A DNA stretch of 64,000 bases. It comes from Rhynchonema sp. JSB1_4. Lineage: Eukaryota > Nematoda > Chromadorea > Monhysterida > Xyalidae. The stretch covers positions 1-64,000 of the forward strand of contig JASAMV010005957.1 of the NCBI GenBank assembly GCA_030248065.1. Direction: 5' to 3'. Positions 32,826-42,604 of this stretch are shown here, in pieces. Position 1 is the stretch's first letter; each line of letters begins with the position of its first letter. The translations under genes were made by a program, and so were the position numbers. The notes beneath the pieces were generated by a model. It saw only the letters and a list, made by a program, of their open reading frames with translations, was not told the origin of the DNA and did not search any database.

Positions 32826-33400
32826 TTAGTCCCTGAACTAACGTGACCAGGTGCATTGGTTAGTCGGTGAACTAATGTGACCAGATAAACATAAACAGAC
32901 TAGTTCCTGAACTAATGTCACTGGGTGCATCGGTTAGTCAGCGAACTAATGTGAACAGATTTGCAGACTAGTTCCTGAGCTAATGTAAGCAGATGTTAAT
33001 TAGTCGCTGAACTAATGGTGCCTGGTGCATTGGTTAGTCGGTGAACTAATGTGAGCAGACATAGAGATTAATTCCTGAACTAATGTAAACAGATATGTAT
33101 TAGTCACTGAACTAATGTAGCCAGGTGCATTTGTTAGTCGGTGAACTAATGTGACCAGATATATAGACTAGTTCCTGAACTAATGTCACTGGGTGCATCG
33201 GTTAGTCAGCGAACTAATGTAACCAGATGTTAATTAGTCGCTGAACTAATGTTGCCAGGTGCATTGGTTAGTCGGTGAACTAATGTGAGCAGATATAGAG
33301 ATTAATTCCTGAACTAATGTAAACAGATATATATTAGTCACTGAACTAATGTAGCCAGGTGCATTTGTTAGTCGGTGAACTAATGTGACTAGATATAGCC
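32826..33400. repeat. Terminal palindromic-motif (iteron-like) array
   Basis: The most regular array in the window: about eighteen copies of TTAGTnnnTGAACTAATG alternate with two linker types, CACTGGGTGCATCGG / CCAGGTGCATTGG and ACCAGATATATAGAC. A higher-order unit of about 267 bp is visible, since GACTAGTTCCTGAACTAATG with the same following linker recurs near 32899 and 33166. It follows the last cassette gene, while the 4246-4512 array lies at the 5' side. Confidence 0.9.
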
Positions 33401-33501
33401 ATAATCATTTTGGTTGGAAGGGTTTTCATATGTGTTTGTTTAATTGAAAGGCGAGTCCCTTTTGGCTGCTATTTGGGTTGCGATTAAGTTTATTTTGCAG
33501 T

Positions 33502-33579
33502 GCAAAATCGAACGTGCTCAAGATGTTGGGTTTCGTAAATTGATTGCTGGTTGTCGTCGACGAGCGGCAGTGTGAAATA
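33502..33579 (+). other. Possible orphan terminal exon
   Basis: After a TTTTGCAG acceptor the frame reads CKIERAQDVGFRKLIAGCRR and ends RAAV-stop at 33577-33579. No upstream exon with a matching donor was found apart from a GCGAGT near 33451. It could be the tail of an element gene or chance. Confidence 0.2.
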
Positions 33580-33779
33580 AGACTGTGTGATTATATGATT
33601 GACAATGATGTGTTGATTTTGGTTACATTAAGGATTAATAGCCAATCAATTAATTGATTTATGTCATATCTGTGGATAAATTTTGATGTAATATAAATGA
33701 TTAATGTAGTAAAAATGATCACAATTCTCTGTTGCTTGTTCAGGGTGGCCAAGTCCTGGAAAGGGTCAAAACTAGGAAA

Positions 33780-34056
33780 AAGTGCCCGGGGGCATGTCGT
33801 ACACCATGGTTGCGCTGACCACATGTCTCGTCTCGCACACTTTCTGATGATATAATGGGTCAAAACAAGTGCATTGACCCGTATGAACTATTTCAGTCAG
33901 TTTCTGATGATATAATGGGTCAAAACAAGTGCCTTCATCGGGATGCACTATTTTAGTCAGTTTCTGATGATATAATGGGTCAAAACAAGCGTCATGTTCG
34001 TTCACGTTGGCGAAAAAATCGCCATGGTGTACGGCGCGAGGGGCCCGCGTGGGCAC
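33780..34056. repeat. Triplicated 60-bp repeat inside an inverted-repeat frame
   Basis: Three direct units of about 60 bp (near 33849, 33909 and 33969 onwards) share TTTCTGATGATATAATGGGT and CAAAACAAG. The block is bounded by inverted sequences: GTGCCCG and GTACACCATGG at the left match CCATGGTGTAC and GTGGGCAC at the right. This suggests a small foldback element with an internal tandem repeat. The open frames across it are repetitive and not credible. Confidence 0.75.
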
Positions 34057-34059
34057 TTA

Positions 34060-35026
34060 CCGTTGTTTGTGTGATCAACTGCGGTTGTCACCCAATGTTT
34101 GTATTGGCAAATCTGTTGTTTTCTATGTGATCATAGCAGTGATGTCAAAAGTCAGACAATTGTTGAGCTGTTGTTGATGTGCCTACAAACCTACCTTGAA
34201 GGCGATTATATGCTTTCACAGGGCAAACAAATGTTACACTGCAACAGAGTTTGATCACATGTGGTGCGAACTGTGACTGTGTTTTGGCAATTTTAGAGAT
34301 CTTTATTTAATACTCTTAACGTTATACGTTTGCGTTTAGGTGGTAGATAATCGCATTAAGAATACGTCTGAGAATGGTTTTTTTGTTGAATAAACGTAAG
34401 CCGATGGTCTATTATTGCTTCGTAATGTTCACGAATAAGCTGAACCAAACCAACTAATATCCCATCGCAGGACAAAATTGGGGAATATCAAATGTTGGTA
34501 AAATTGGACATTTTTAAAATCGTCCCTTGTCAAACAAAAATAACCAACGCTTCAGCGCTGTTTCGCGAGAAAAGTTGGGTTAAAAGTTGACGGCAGCATA
34601 AAATGTTAGCGACTTCGGCTGGCAGAGTAATCTTTTGACATAAAATTACCAGGGACCAGTCCAACAAACTGCAACACTAAACATATTCAAATGTGATTCC
34701 TTGTGAGCGCGATGAAACATTTTGTGTTTTGATGAAGTCAAAAAATCCCCAACGCGAAAAGTAATAAAGACCCATCGCGTGTTGGTTCCTTTTTTCGCGT
34801 GACAAGAAAGTCCCATCGCATGCCAATCAACACACCCACACACAAACAAAGAAAACAACACGAACAATCCGAACTAGCCCTTTTCACACGTTGTAGCCAA
34901 CACGGGCAGCCTGTTGTGCAGCACAGCCACGCAGTGTTGTGGAAGTAAAACATCATGTCAATGTGTTTGTGCGCTGTGTGTGGGTGTGTTGTTTGACAGT
35001 GCGCTTGTTGCTTGACTTGATTATTG
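34060..35026. other. Gene-free interval
   Basis: I see no exon with splice sites, no convincing open frame and no clear repeat here. The short minus frames near 34650-35040 are Cys/Trp-rich but have no start, signal or family resemblance. Confidence 0.5.
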
Positions 35027-35254
35027 TATAGTCCGTCCATCAGCTCATGACACTTCTTGTCAGCTGAAAAGCTTGACGGGATCCAGGGCTGTTCCGGTTC
35101 CTGTTGGCATACGAAAAAGAAAAGAAAGAGAAATCGGTTTTTATTTTATTTTTTGTGCACCGTTTTCTCTGACATTGCCTTGCGGAGGAACAATTTTTCA
35201 CAAAGGAACCTGAACCTTCCAAACAAAGTGCCATGAGCTGATGGACGGACTATA
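35027..35254. mobile_element. MITE family B, copy 1
   Basis: Termini TATAGTCCGTCCATCAGCTC and GAGCTGATGGACGGACTATA are perfect inverted repeats ending in TA, as in Tc1/mariner-type MITEs. The interior has CTGTTCCGGTTCC and TTTTCTCTGACATTGCCTTG. Copies at 49794-50018 (opposite orientation) and 59776-60003. Confidence 0.9.
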
Positions 35255-35430
35255 CATGTGTGTTCGCACAAAAGGCACGTGGGATGTGACAATCTTGAGT
35301 TTTGTCGTCAGAGATCCAGTCGGTTGTGCCAACTTGGAAGGTGCAACTTACAACGGGGTGTAAAGAACTACACATAAAAGGAAAATATGACAACCAAAGA
35401 AAGCAGTTGCGGAAACTTTGATATGCAGCT

Positions 35431-36144
35431 TTACTTCTTCACGCCGTAATATCGCGACGCGAAGCCAAAAATGCTAAAAGTTCTTCGGCAAGATGTTCTG
35501 GAACACTGGAAGAGCGCCAAAATCACTTGACTTTTCTGGGCGAAACGGTCTACAATGAAGTGATAAACAATTTCAATATTCAATTCAGTTATACCCAGGA
35601 GAAACAAAACGCGACATAAGACATAATGTCCGAGACCAGTATCTTTTTGCTCAAACTGGCGTTGCTCAACTGCCCGTGCCACGAGAGCATGTGAAAGCGA
35701 ATATTTTCTATCTTGTGCGAAAGCGCACACGAAGGCTGTCAACCAGATCAGTCCAAGTGCGAGCTTCACATTACTTGTTCAATGACGTTATTCCCCGGCA
35801 CTTTTGAAATCGATGAATGGCGATCACTAATTGAGGCAGGATGTTGGAATACGCCGATAGATGATTATATAGGCTCACTTTCAGGCTCAGGCTCTGCTCC
35901 GGCGCAGTTAGATGCATCTGATTCAGGCTCAGGACTCAATGCAGGTGCTATTAGGCTCTGATTCTGGTTCAGGCTCGGCGTTAGGCTCAGGTTCAGGTTC
36001 ACCGTTAGGTTTAGGTTCAGGTTCACCGTTAGGTTCAGGTTCACCGTTAGGTTCAGGATCAGGTTCAGGTTCACTGTTAGATTCAGGTTCAGGTTCACCG
36101 TTAGGTTCAGGCTCCGGTTGTGGAGTGGTGCTTTGTTGGGACAT
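35431..36144 (-). pseudogene. Truncated, frameshifted paralogue of the adjacent GPCR gene
   Basis: On the minus strand it starts [18 protein letters not shown], an expanded acidic E-P repeat matching the N-terminus of the GPCR at 39929. It then jumps directly into sequence equal to that gene's TM3 (SAYSNILPQLVIAIHRFQK) and TM4 (VKLALGLIWLTAFVCA). The TM1-TM2 exon is missing, and an extra base gives an in-frame TAA between SLNK and the TM4 segment. Downstream, a segment like ECL2/TM5 is faintly recognisable. The E-P repeat is coded by an 18-bp-type minisatellite (35930-36110). This is a dead tandem duplicate. Confidence 0.8.
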
Positions 36145-36479
36145 GTTTCAATTCCCGATTTTAAGTTGGATCCTGTACAAAATAAAGTGGGTTAGTTTCT
36201 GGCCAGGTGCACAACGAGTGACAAAAACAGCTGGTGCCAAAAAAAGAGTTCCCACGCTTCGCTTCCTCGCTGCTTCCCCAGGCATATTACATATATGATA
36301 TGATTATCGTTTCATGTTTGTCAAACTCATCACTATGATATCATAAAAACATACATACTGTACATACTCTAGTGGTTTCGAATAAAGACCGCCGCTTTTG
36401 TTTGGTTGGCATATTAGATAAACCGACGTATGTACATACATATGTAATACCGTCCACAAGTAACACATTTGAAAACGGC

Positions 36480-36750
36480 TGTGAGGCCGCGGCCATGCAA
36501 ACGCGGGCGCGGGTCGCGGGTCAGAAAAATATTCTATGTTTTAGACCCGCTCCGCGTTTGCATGGCCGCACTTGCGGGCACGGGTCGCGGGTCAGAAAAA
36601 TATTCTATGTCCCAGACCCGCGCCCGCGGTTGCATGGCCGCACTTGCGGGCGCGGGTCGCGGGTCAGAAAAATATTCTACAATATGTCCCAGACCCGCGC
36701 CCGCGTTTGCATGGCCGCACTTGCGGGCGCGGGTCGCGGGTCAGTCGAAA
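36480..36750 (+). repeat. GC-rich minisatellite, forward array
   Basis: About four units of roughly 70 bp with GCATGGCCGCACTTGCGGGC, GCGGGTCGCGGGTCAG and AAAAATATTCTATGT. The unit is internally near-palindromic (GACCCGC / GCGGGTC). Confidence 0.85.
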
Positions 36751-37077
36751 CATTTCTTTGGCTGGGCTTGTAGCGCGCGAAAACTGTAGAGTTTTAAAGG
36801 GGGCCTTTCGCATTTCAAACCGCCTTCAAACTTTGCACGCATTTGAATATTGTTCAGGGCGTTATTAAACTCTCACGCACCAAGAACCCAATCTGCAGCA
36901 TGCGACCAGGAGATGCACTTTAAGAAGAACATCCGGGAACAAAGTGTGCGGCGGACCAGCCCAATTTATACCTGCGCATTCAGGCAAACTGCTTGATCAA
37001 AAAGGTGTCAAGGCGAATGAATGTTTCGCATGAAACGTGCAACACCACTAACTATGGAATTTCGCTTTTCTTTAACA

Positions 37078-37230
37078 TGCATGCATGCAAACGCGGGCGC
37101 GGGTCTGGGACATAGAATATTTTTCTGACCCGCGACCCGCGCCCGCAAGTGCGGCCATGCAAACGCGGAGCGGGTCTAAAACATAGAATATTTTTCTGAC
37201 CCGCGACCCGCGCCCGCGTTTGCATGGCCG
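37078..37230 (-). repeat. GC-rich minisatellite, inverted array
   Basis: About two units complementary to those at 36480-36750 (ACATAGAATATTTTTCTGAC, CCGCGACCCGCGCCCGC). The two arrays face each other across 330 bp and could fold into one large hairpin. Confidence 0.85.
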
Positions 37231-37855
37231 CGCCCTGACTGTAATGCCTTCATGTGCCTGTGACATTCAGACGGACCAACTAAGCTACTTTATATATACA
37301 TATAGCTGATGTTTCACAAAATCGCACGTTACCTCACACACAACACGTACATAATATTTTCTTTAGTCGGTGTTACGGTCGTGGTAGCACATACAATCTA
37401 GTCAAAAGGGGCACTCCGGTACTCATTTAGCGGGGCATAACTGTGTACCCGGACAACATTGTCAACCCGGACGCGTGTCCACAACAAATAAAACTGACAA
37501 GCCAAACTAGATTTCAGCGAGTGTCGAAGTCCCAATATTTTTTAGGGCGCGGCCATGTTAACAAAGGCACGCCTTTGCGCATGACCAGTATCACGTTGCT
37601 GTTTCGGCCCGTGACGTGATCAAATCTGTTGGTCAAATTCGTCCATCGCTCGTCATCGTTGGGCTCGCTGAAGGTTGTACAGCAGGCGATCGCTCAAATG
37701 CTTCGCGCAAGATCGGCGTTTTCCACCAGATTATCAGCGGAGTGAGGAAACCTGCGCGCGGAATGATATTTTCTTGAGTATATCCCAAGAACCGGCAATG
37801 CGTATGTGGAGGGCGCAGCCAGCTTGCAAGCGTATGAACTGATTGAAACATCACC

Positions 37856-39929
37856 TTAATTTCTAATATCGTACCATAAAGGTTGGCTCGTTTTACGTCT
37901 GGGAACGACTTTAACGCCCAGAAATTGATGGTGGGAGTTGTGAGCACAGGTATACATAGGAAACATGCCACCTGCAAAGACCGGGCCGCAACCGAGCCCA
38001 CACACCGCACAACGAAATTAAGAACAAAAGACAAATCCAACCTTGACTGAAAGCGATGAATTTCAACAAGTATTCGGACACGGGAATGTTCAGCGAACAA
38101 GCGAGACTGCGAATGCGGAACAGAAACGGCGCCACGCGACTTGGGATCTGGCAAACGACGAAAATCGCCAAACTGACCATAATGAAGGTCAGGTCCTCAC
38201 GTTCGACGTCGTTTGGTTTGCCCAAGTGATCTGCAACCAAGTAACCAAGTCCGCTATTTTCAGGCACGAAGGCTCAGGCCCGACTTTTCGGGACCGGTTT
38301 TAAGATGCAGTCTTTCAGGCCCATACAGTTTGACTCATTTATGGGCTTAGGTCCACATAGACCTGACTTTTCTGTACCCCGGTGCTGAACTTTTCTGTAC
38401 ATCATACAAACCAGCTGTCAATTATCAGATCAACTAATCAATTAGATAATCAGTCGATATTGATCTATCATTCAAAAACAGTATCAATAATTCAATATAC
38501 TCGAAGCTGAACGTATAAGAACAACTGCATGTATAAATCACTTGACACACGTACTTGAGCAAATGACCACATGTAGTCCTAGCGTGAGCAAGACGATTGC
38601 AAACGGTACCGCCAAATTGACAATGGACAACGTCAATTTGGCGTCTTTGCTCAGCCATCCGGCCAAACCGCACGACAATTTGTCGCCGTACCAACTGACC
38701 GTGCCGTAGAACCATGGGCCTGCGATTAAAAAAGCGGTTATTTTCCATATGGTGGGTGGATTTCTAACAAAACTCTTCGGACAGTGTTGTCAGACACGCG
38801 TGTACTGTAGCTCTGATGGTCAGGGTGCAGGTTTCACGTGCGTGACAGATCAGGCAACAGGTTTGAAAAAACCTGGCAAATATTTCGTCAGAGCGGTGAC
38901 CGGAAAGCCAGTTTGAGCAAGAAAAAACAGCCAAGAGAGCTTTTAGATTGCGCTCATGCTTCTTGCTCATTGTGGTCTTGCTCAAACTTGGCTTCACTCG
39001 TACGCCATCAGAGTAGGGTCAAAATATGGTCAAAACCACTAAAGCGATATTTTCTACCTTGTGCCAAGGCACACACGAAGGCTGTCAACCAGATCAGTCC
39101 AAGTGCGAGCTTCACATTCTCGTTCAATGACGTCATTCCCCGGCACTTTTGAAATCGATGAATGGCGATCACTAATTGTGACAGGATGTTGGAATACGCC
39201 GACAGATGAAACATCGTTGCGCACACTTGGCACAGACCGGGCGTGAGAATGTCCTATGCGAAGATATCGTTGGTTGGATGGATATGACTTTGTTGTGTGA
39301 CACGAGCCTAAAAGTTTCTACAAAATATACCAGACAAAAAATATGACTGCGTCAAATTGACCGACGGTCAGGTCAAATCTGATCAGAATTATCGCTTTTG
39401 AAATATCGACCGAATTAAGGCCCACTGTTGCTGGATAGTAACTCCGGAATCAAGCCACTCCTCTTCCGATTTAATCACTAAGTTTGACGTCGTCTAACCT
39501 GATGTATTTTGAAACTCTAAATTGTGTTTGACCAACCTTGAACAGAAAGTTCAACTCGACCGGTATGACGAACAAAGCGACGAGAACACTTGATACAACC
39601 AGCGATGCCAAGAGGTAGTGATTGGGTCGTTTGTCGGGCGCACGTTTCCACCAACGGTACACGAAATAGAGGGTCAGCAGGTTGAAAGTTGCGTTGATGA
39701 CAATCAGGATTGCAAATGTCAATCCAGCCAACGTACTCAACCACACCATGCTGTTAGGCTCGGAGCCTGCTTTAGGCTCACTTTCAGGCTCAGGTTCTGC
39801 TCCATCGCAGTGATTGGCGCCTGATTCAGGCTCAGGACTCCATTCAGGTGCACGCGTGTTTTCGGCCTCTGGTTCGGAACCATCGTCATGCTCAGGCTCA
39901 GGTTTTGGGGTGGTTCTTAGTTGGGACAT
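37856..39929 (-). CDS. Class A-like G-protein-coupled receptor
   Basis: Five minus-strand exons splice in phase (39929-39537, 39253-39058, 38719-38555, 38230-38042, 37971-37856) to exactly 352 residues and a stop. The start MSQLRTTPKPEPE opens an acidic Pro/Glu-rich extracellular tail of about 60 residues. TM1 is LTFAILIVINATFNLL; TM2 has LLASLVVSSVLVALFVIP, close to class A. TM3 begins with Cys (LCQVCATMF) and ends IHRF where DRY is usual. TM4 is VKLALGLIWLTAFVCAL; ECL2 has the partner Cys (KLSCGLAG); TM5 has AVPFAIVLL; TM6 has VVCQIPSR in place of CWxP; TM7 is weak (GGMFPMYTCAHNS, no NPxxY). The plasma-membrane receptor role follows from the family; the ligand is unknown. The intron between exons 2 and 3 contains a fragment of MITE family H. 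Confidence 0.82.
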
Positions 39930-40834
39930 GGTTTCAGGTCACAGCCCTTGAAGTCTAGTTCCTTGTTGTAAAGCAAGCTGTACATACAATACATTGTTTG
40001 TTCGTCGTTGAATTCAGTTCATTACAACAGTGACAAAGAAGCGGTTGCTAAAATGTTCCACGCAACAGACTGCAACCATCAAATTTATTTCATGTTAAGC
40101 AAACAGACCCACATCTCGTAAATGTATGGTATAGTCCAGCCACGTGCTCATGAGACGACTCTTTTAAAAGCTTGCTTGGCCAGATTCAAAAATGCGCCAG
40201 TTACGCGGGTTTTCGCAAACAAAAGAAAAAGATTGGGCAGAGAGACATGATGACAAGTTCCAGCTGGCTGACCTCAATTTGTTGCGTGCTTACGCGAACA
40301 GCAACATCGTTCAACACACAAATGTTTTGGGAGTCAAAAGGGAATTTACGCGCCGAGGTGGAGAGCGTGTTTTTAAAAAATACATGCATTTCTCTTTCTT
40401 TCATTTCCAAAACACGTGGAACCGGAACATTATTGAAACCGTTCAAGTCAACTTCAAAATAAGTCGTCTCATTAGTTCGTGGTTGGACTATACTATATTA
40501 TGTACATGCACACATGACATGACATTATGCATGATGACTCGATTTCACATACCAAAATAAACATACATGCTCGCACACCGACAGCTCCAATTTCCAGCTC
40601 GCGGCTGGTGTAACAGGACACCATTACCGCGACGATGCATCCCCAGATGTCATGCTTGGTTCGGAAAAGTCTTCGCCGCTTCTGTTTGCTTAACAAGCCA
40701 GCCCAAACAGCCAATCCACAAAATAATGATGCGGGAAAGCTGCTGTAATTGTGCACGAAGACGGTTGTCTGCCAATAAAAAAATGTAAGCTACATAAGTG
40801 ATGTTTCACAAAACATTCACTTTCACGACATATT

Positions 40835-41076
40835 ATAGTAAATTTCCAAATTCGCTGCCGCACAGTAAAGTGCGCCCCATAGTTAATGTCGGGTTCTAAA
40901 CCCGAAAATGAACTTGCGAAACATTCAGACAGCCAACACACACGCAGTTTGCCAGCCAGCCAGGCAGCTGCGCGCAATGTTTCAGAGCCGCGCATGATTA
41001 GCGTTTGGGTTTAGATCTTGACATTAAGTATAGGGCGTATTTTACTGTGCGGCAGCGAATTTGGAAATTTACTATA
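40835..41076. mobile_element. MITE with long inverted termini
   Basis: TATAGTAAATTTCCAAATTC at the left is complementary to GAATTTGGAAATTTACTATA at the right, and the pairing continues through GCTGCCGCACAGTAAA. TA ends suggest a Tc1/mariner-type MITE. Confidence 0.88.
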
Positions 41077-41589
41077 CTAGATAGAACAGGTTTGTGGAGT
41101 CTATCTGAGACGAATCGCAGAAACGGGACCTGCTTCATTAAGGGAGGGGCACGATGGTGAATTTCTGCATACATTGTAAGTGTCGAAGCCCACAAGCTTC
41201 ATTTACAATGACAGAAGCGTATGGGCAAGAAGCAAAGCATTTTCACAAAAAAAGCAATCTTATGTGCTGGCGTGTATACCAAGCACAAGTTTTTTTTCAC
41301 ATCGTGTGGTTTCAAAAGTGATCGGACATGCGGTGCACCCGGGGAATAGGGCCACGGACCGTCTTGTTACAGTCTGGGAACTGTGCGTGATGGGTGGTTG
41401 CATCACGAAGTCTACATCGAAGGGTGATTCTGTGCATTTAAATACATACTTGCGACCATTGAAAGTTTGAAGTTCAATTTGTTGAAGCCACCACATGTAT
41501 GTCTATATGTATGTATGCCTACTTATACTGTACATACCTACAGTACGTATGTATAGCTTGTGCGAAAGCAGAACACGAAAACCATAAAG

Positions 41590-41828
41590 GTGGAGTTATA
41601 CTTGTCCATTTTGGGCTTGTAGACAATGAGGACAAATTTTTGTTTCAATCATAATTTGTGATAGCGTTGGAGCACTAATTTCGACCAGCGTAAAAGTTGT
41701 TCATTTGGTGCAGGGGAACAACTTTTACGCTGGTCGAAATTTGTGATCCGACGTTATCACAAAATATGATTAAAACAAAAATTTGTCCTCATTGTCTACA
41801 AGCCCAAAATGGACAAGTATAACTCCAG
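41590..41828. mobile_element. MITE family C, copy 1
   Basis: Nearly full-length inverted repeat: GGAGTTATACTTGTCCATTT pairs with AAATGGACAAGTATAACTCC, and TTTCGACCAGCGTAAAAGTT pairs with AACTTTTACGCTGGTCGAAA around a short centre. A second copy is at 55573-55819. Confidence 0.9.
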
Positions 41829-42171
41829 CTTAACTACGCTTCTGATAAAGTGCGCACATGATTCATAAGAGCACATCAAATGTTGAAAATGTCAAGTTGC
41901 GGAATCGGAATGCAGACGCAGTGCGTTGGAGATAAAGACACACAACGCACTATGCATCATTTACAGACAGAATCATGGGTTTGTTTTTATGTACAATCAA
42001 CATCCGCAAACTTCATCAATTTTTGTGTCTGTCGAAAGCATGCTCTCTTGCTTTTTTATGCAAGTGCGTGAAGGACACGGATCCGTGAAGCGCATCACCT
42101 TCATCAGCTAAAGGCTAGCACTTTATCCATGCTCAACTCAAGCGCTTGTACATATATAGGTAAAAGCAAAC

Positions 42172-42348
42172 TACACCAACGCGAGCCCGATTTCGAAGGT
42201 GGTGGGTGTTCAAAACGAATTGAAAAGGAAAATCCTCCTGCGCGCTACGTTGTATTCTTCAACGTGTAACGTTTCCCAAATCAGCAGCCACATATGAATG
42301 TTTCACGAATCAGCCACCTCCGAAATCGGGCTCGTGTGTTGGCGTAGT
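42172..42348. mobile_element. Foldback MITE upstream of the Ly6 cluster
   Basis: CTACACCAACGCGAGCCCGA pairs with GGGCTCGTGTGTTGGCGTAG, and GATTTCGAAGGTGG with CCACCTCCGAAATC. Length about 177 bp, ending some 260 bp before the first Ly6 start codon. Confidence 0.8.
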
Positions 42349-42604
42349 GCTACTATCAACCCGTTATACACATGAAAGACCGTTTCGTACTTTGCTAACA
42401 GGCTGATGTTTCACATTTTTTTTAGATTTGTGTCTGAAACTGTGTCCAAAACAGCCCCTGACTATTCAAACTCTAACTGCACTTTCATTTTCTTCGAACT
42501 CATTTCTTGACTGCCATTTTCTACACAGACCACCGAATTTCGACATTCACAACACGCTTTTGAATCATCATCAACCCCGCCGCACCAAAGATCATCATAT
42601 CAAC

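Noticed and set aside
32826..33400. CRISPR-like array
   Set aside because: Repeats are short palindromes with repeated, not unique, spacers, and the window is eukaryotic.
33591..34056. Minus frames with repeated CFDPLYHQKLTEIVH
   Set aside because: They arise from the 60-bp tandem repeat; no start context, splice sites or family resemblance.
35912..36298. Plus-strand Ser-Gly repeat frame
   Set aside because: It is the opposite-strand shadow of the Glu-Pro repeat in the GPCR pseudogene.
36372..36868. Repetitive RGSRVRKIFY frames
   Set aside because: They follow the GC-rich minisatellite unit; repetition is at DNA level in both orientations.
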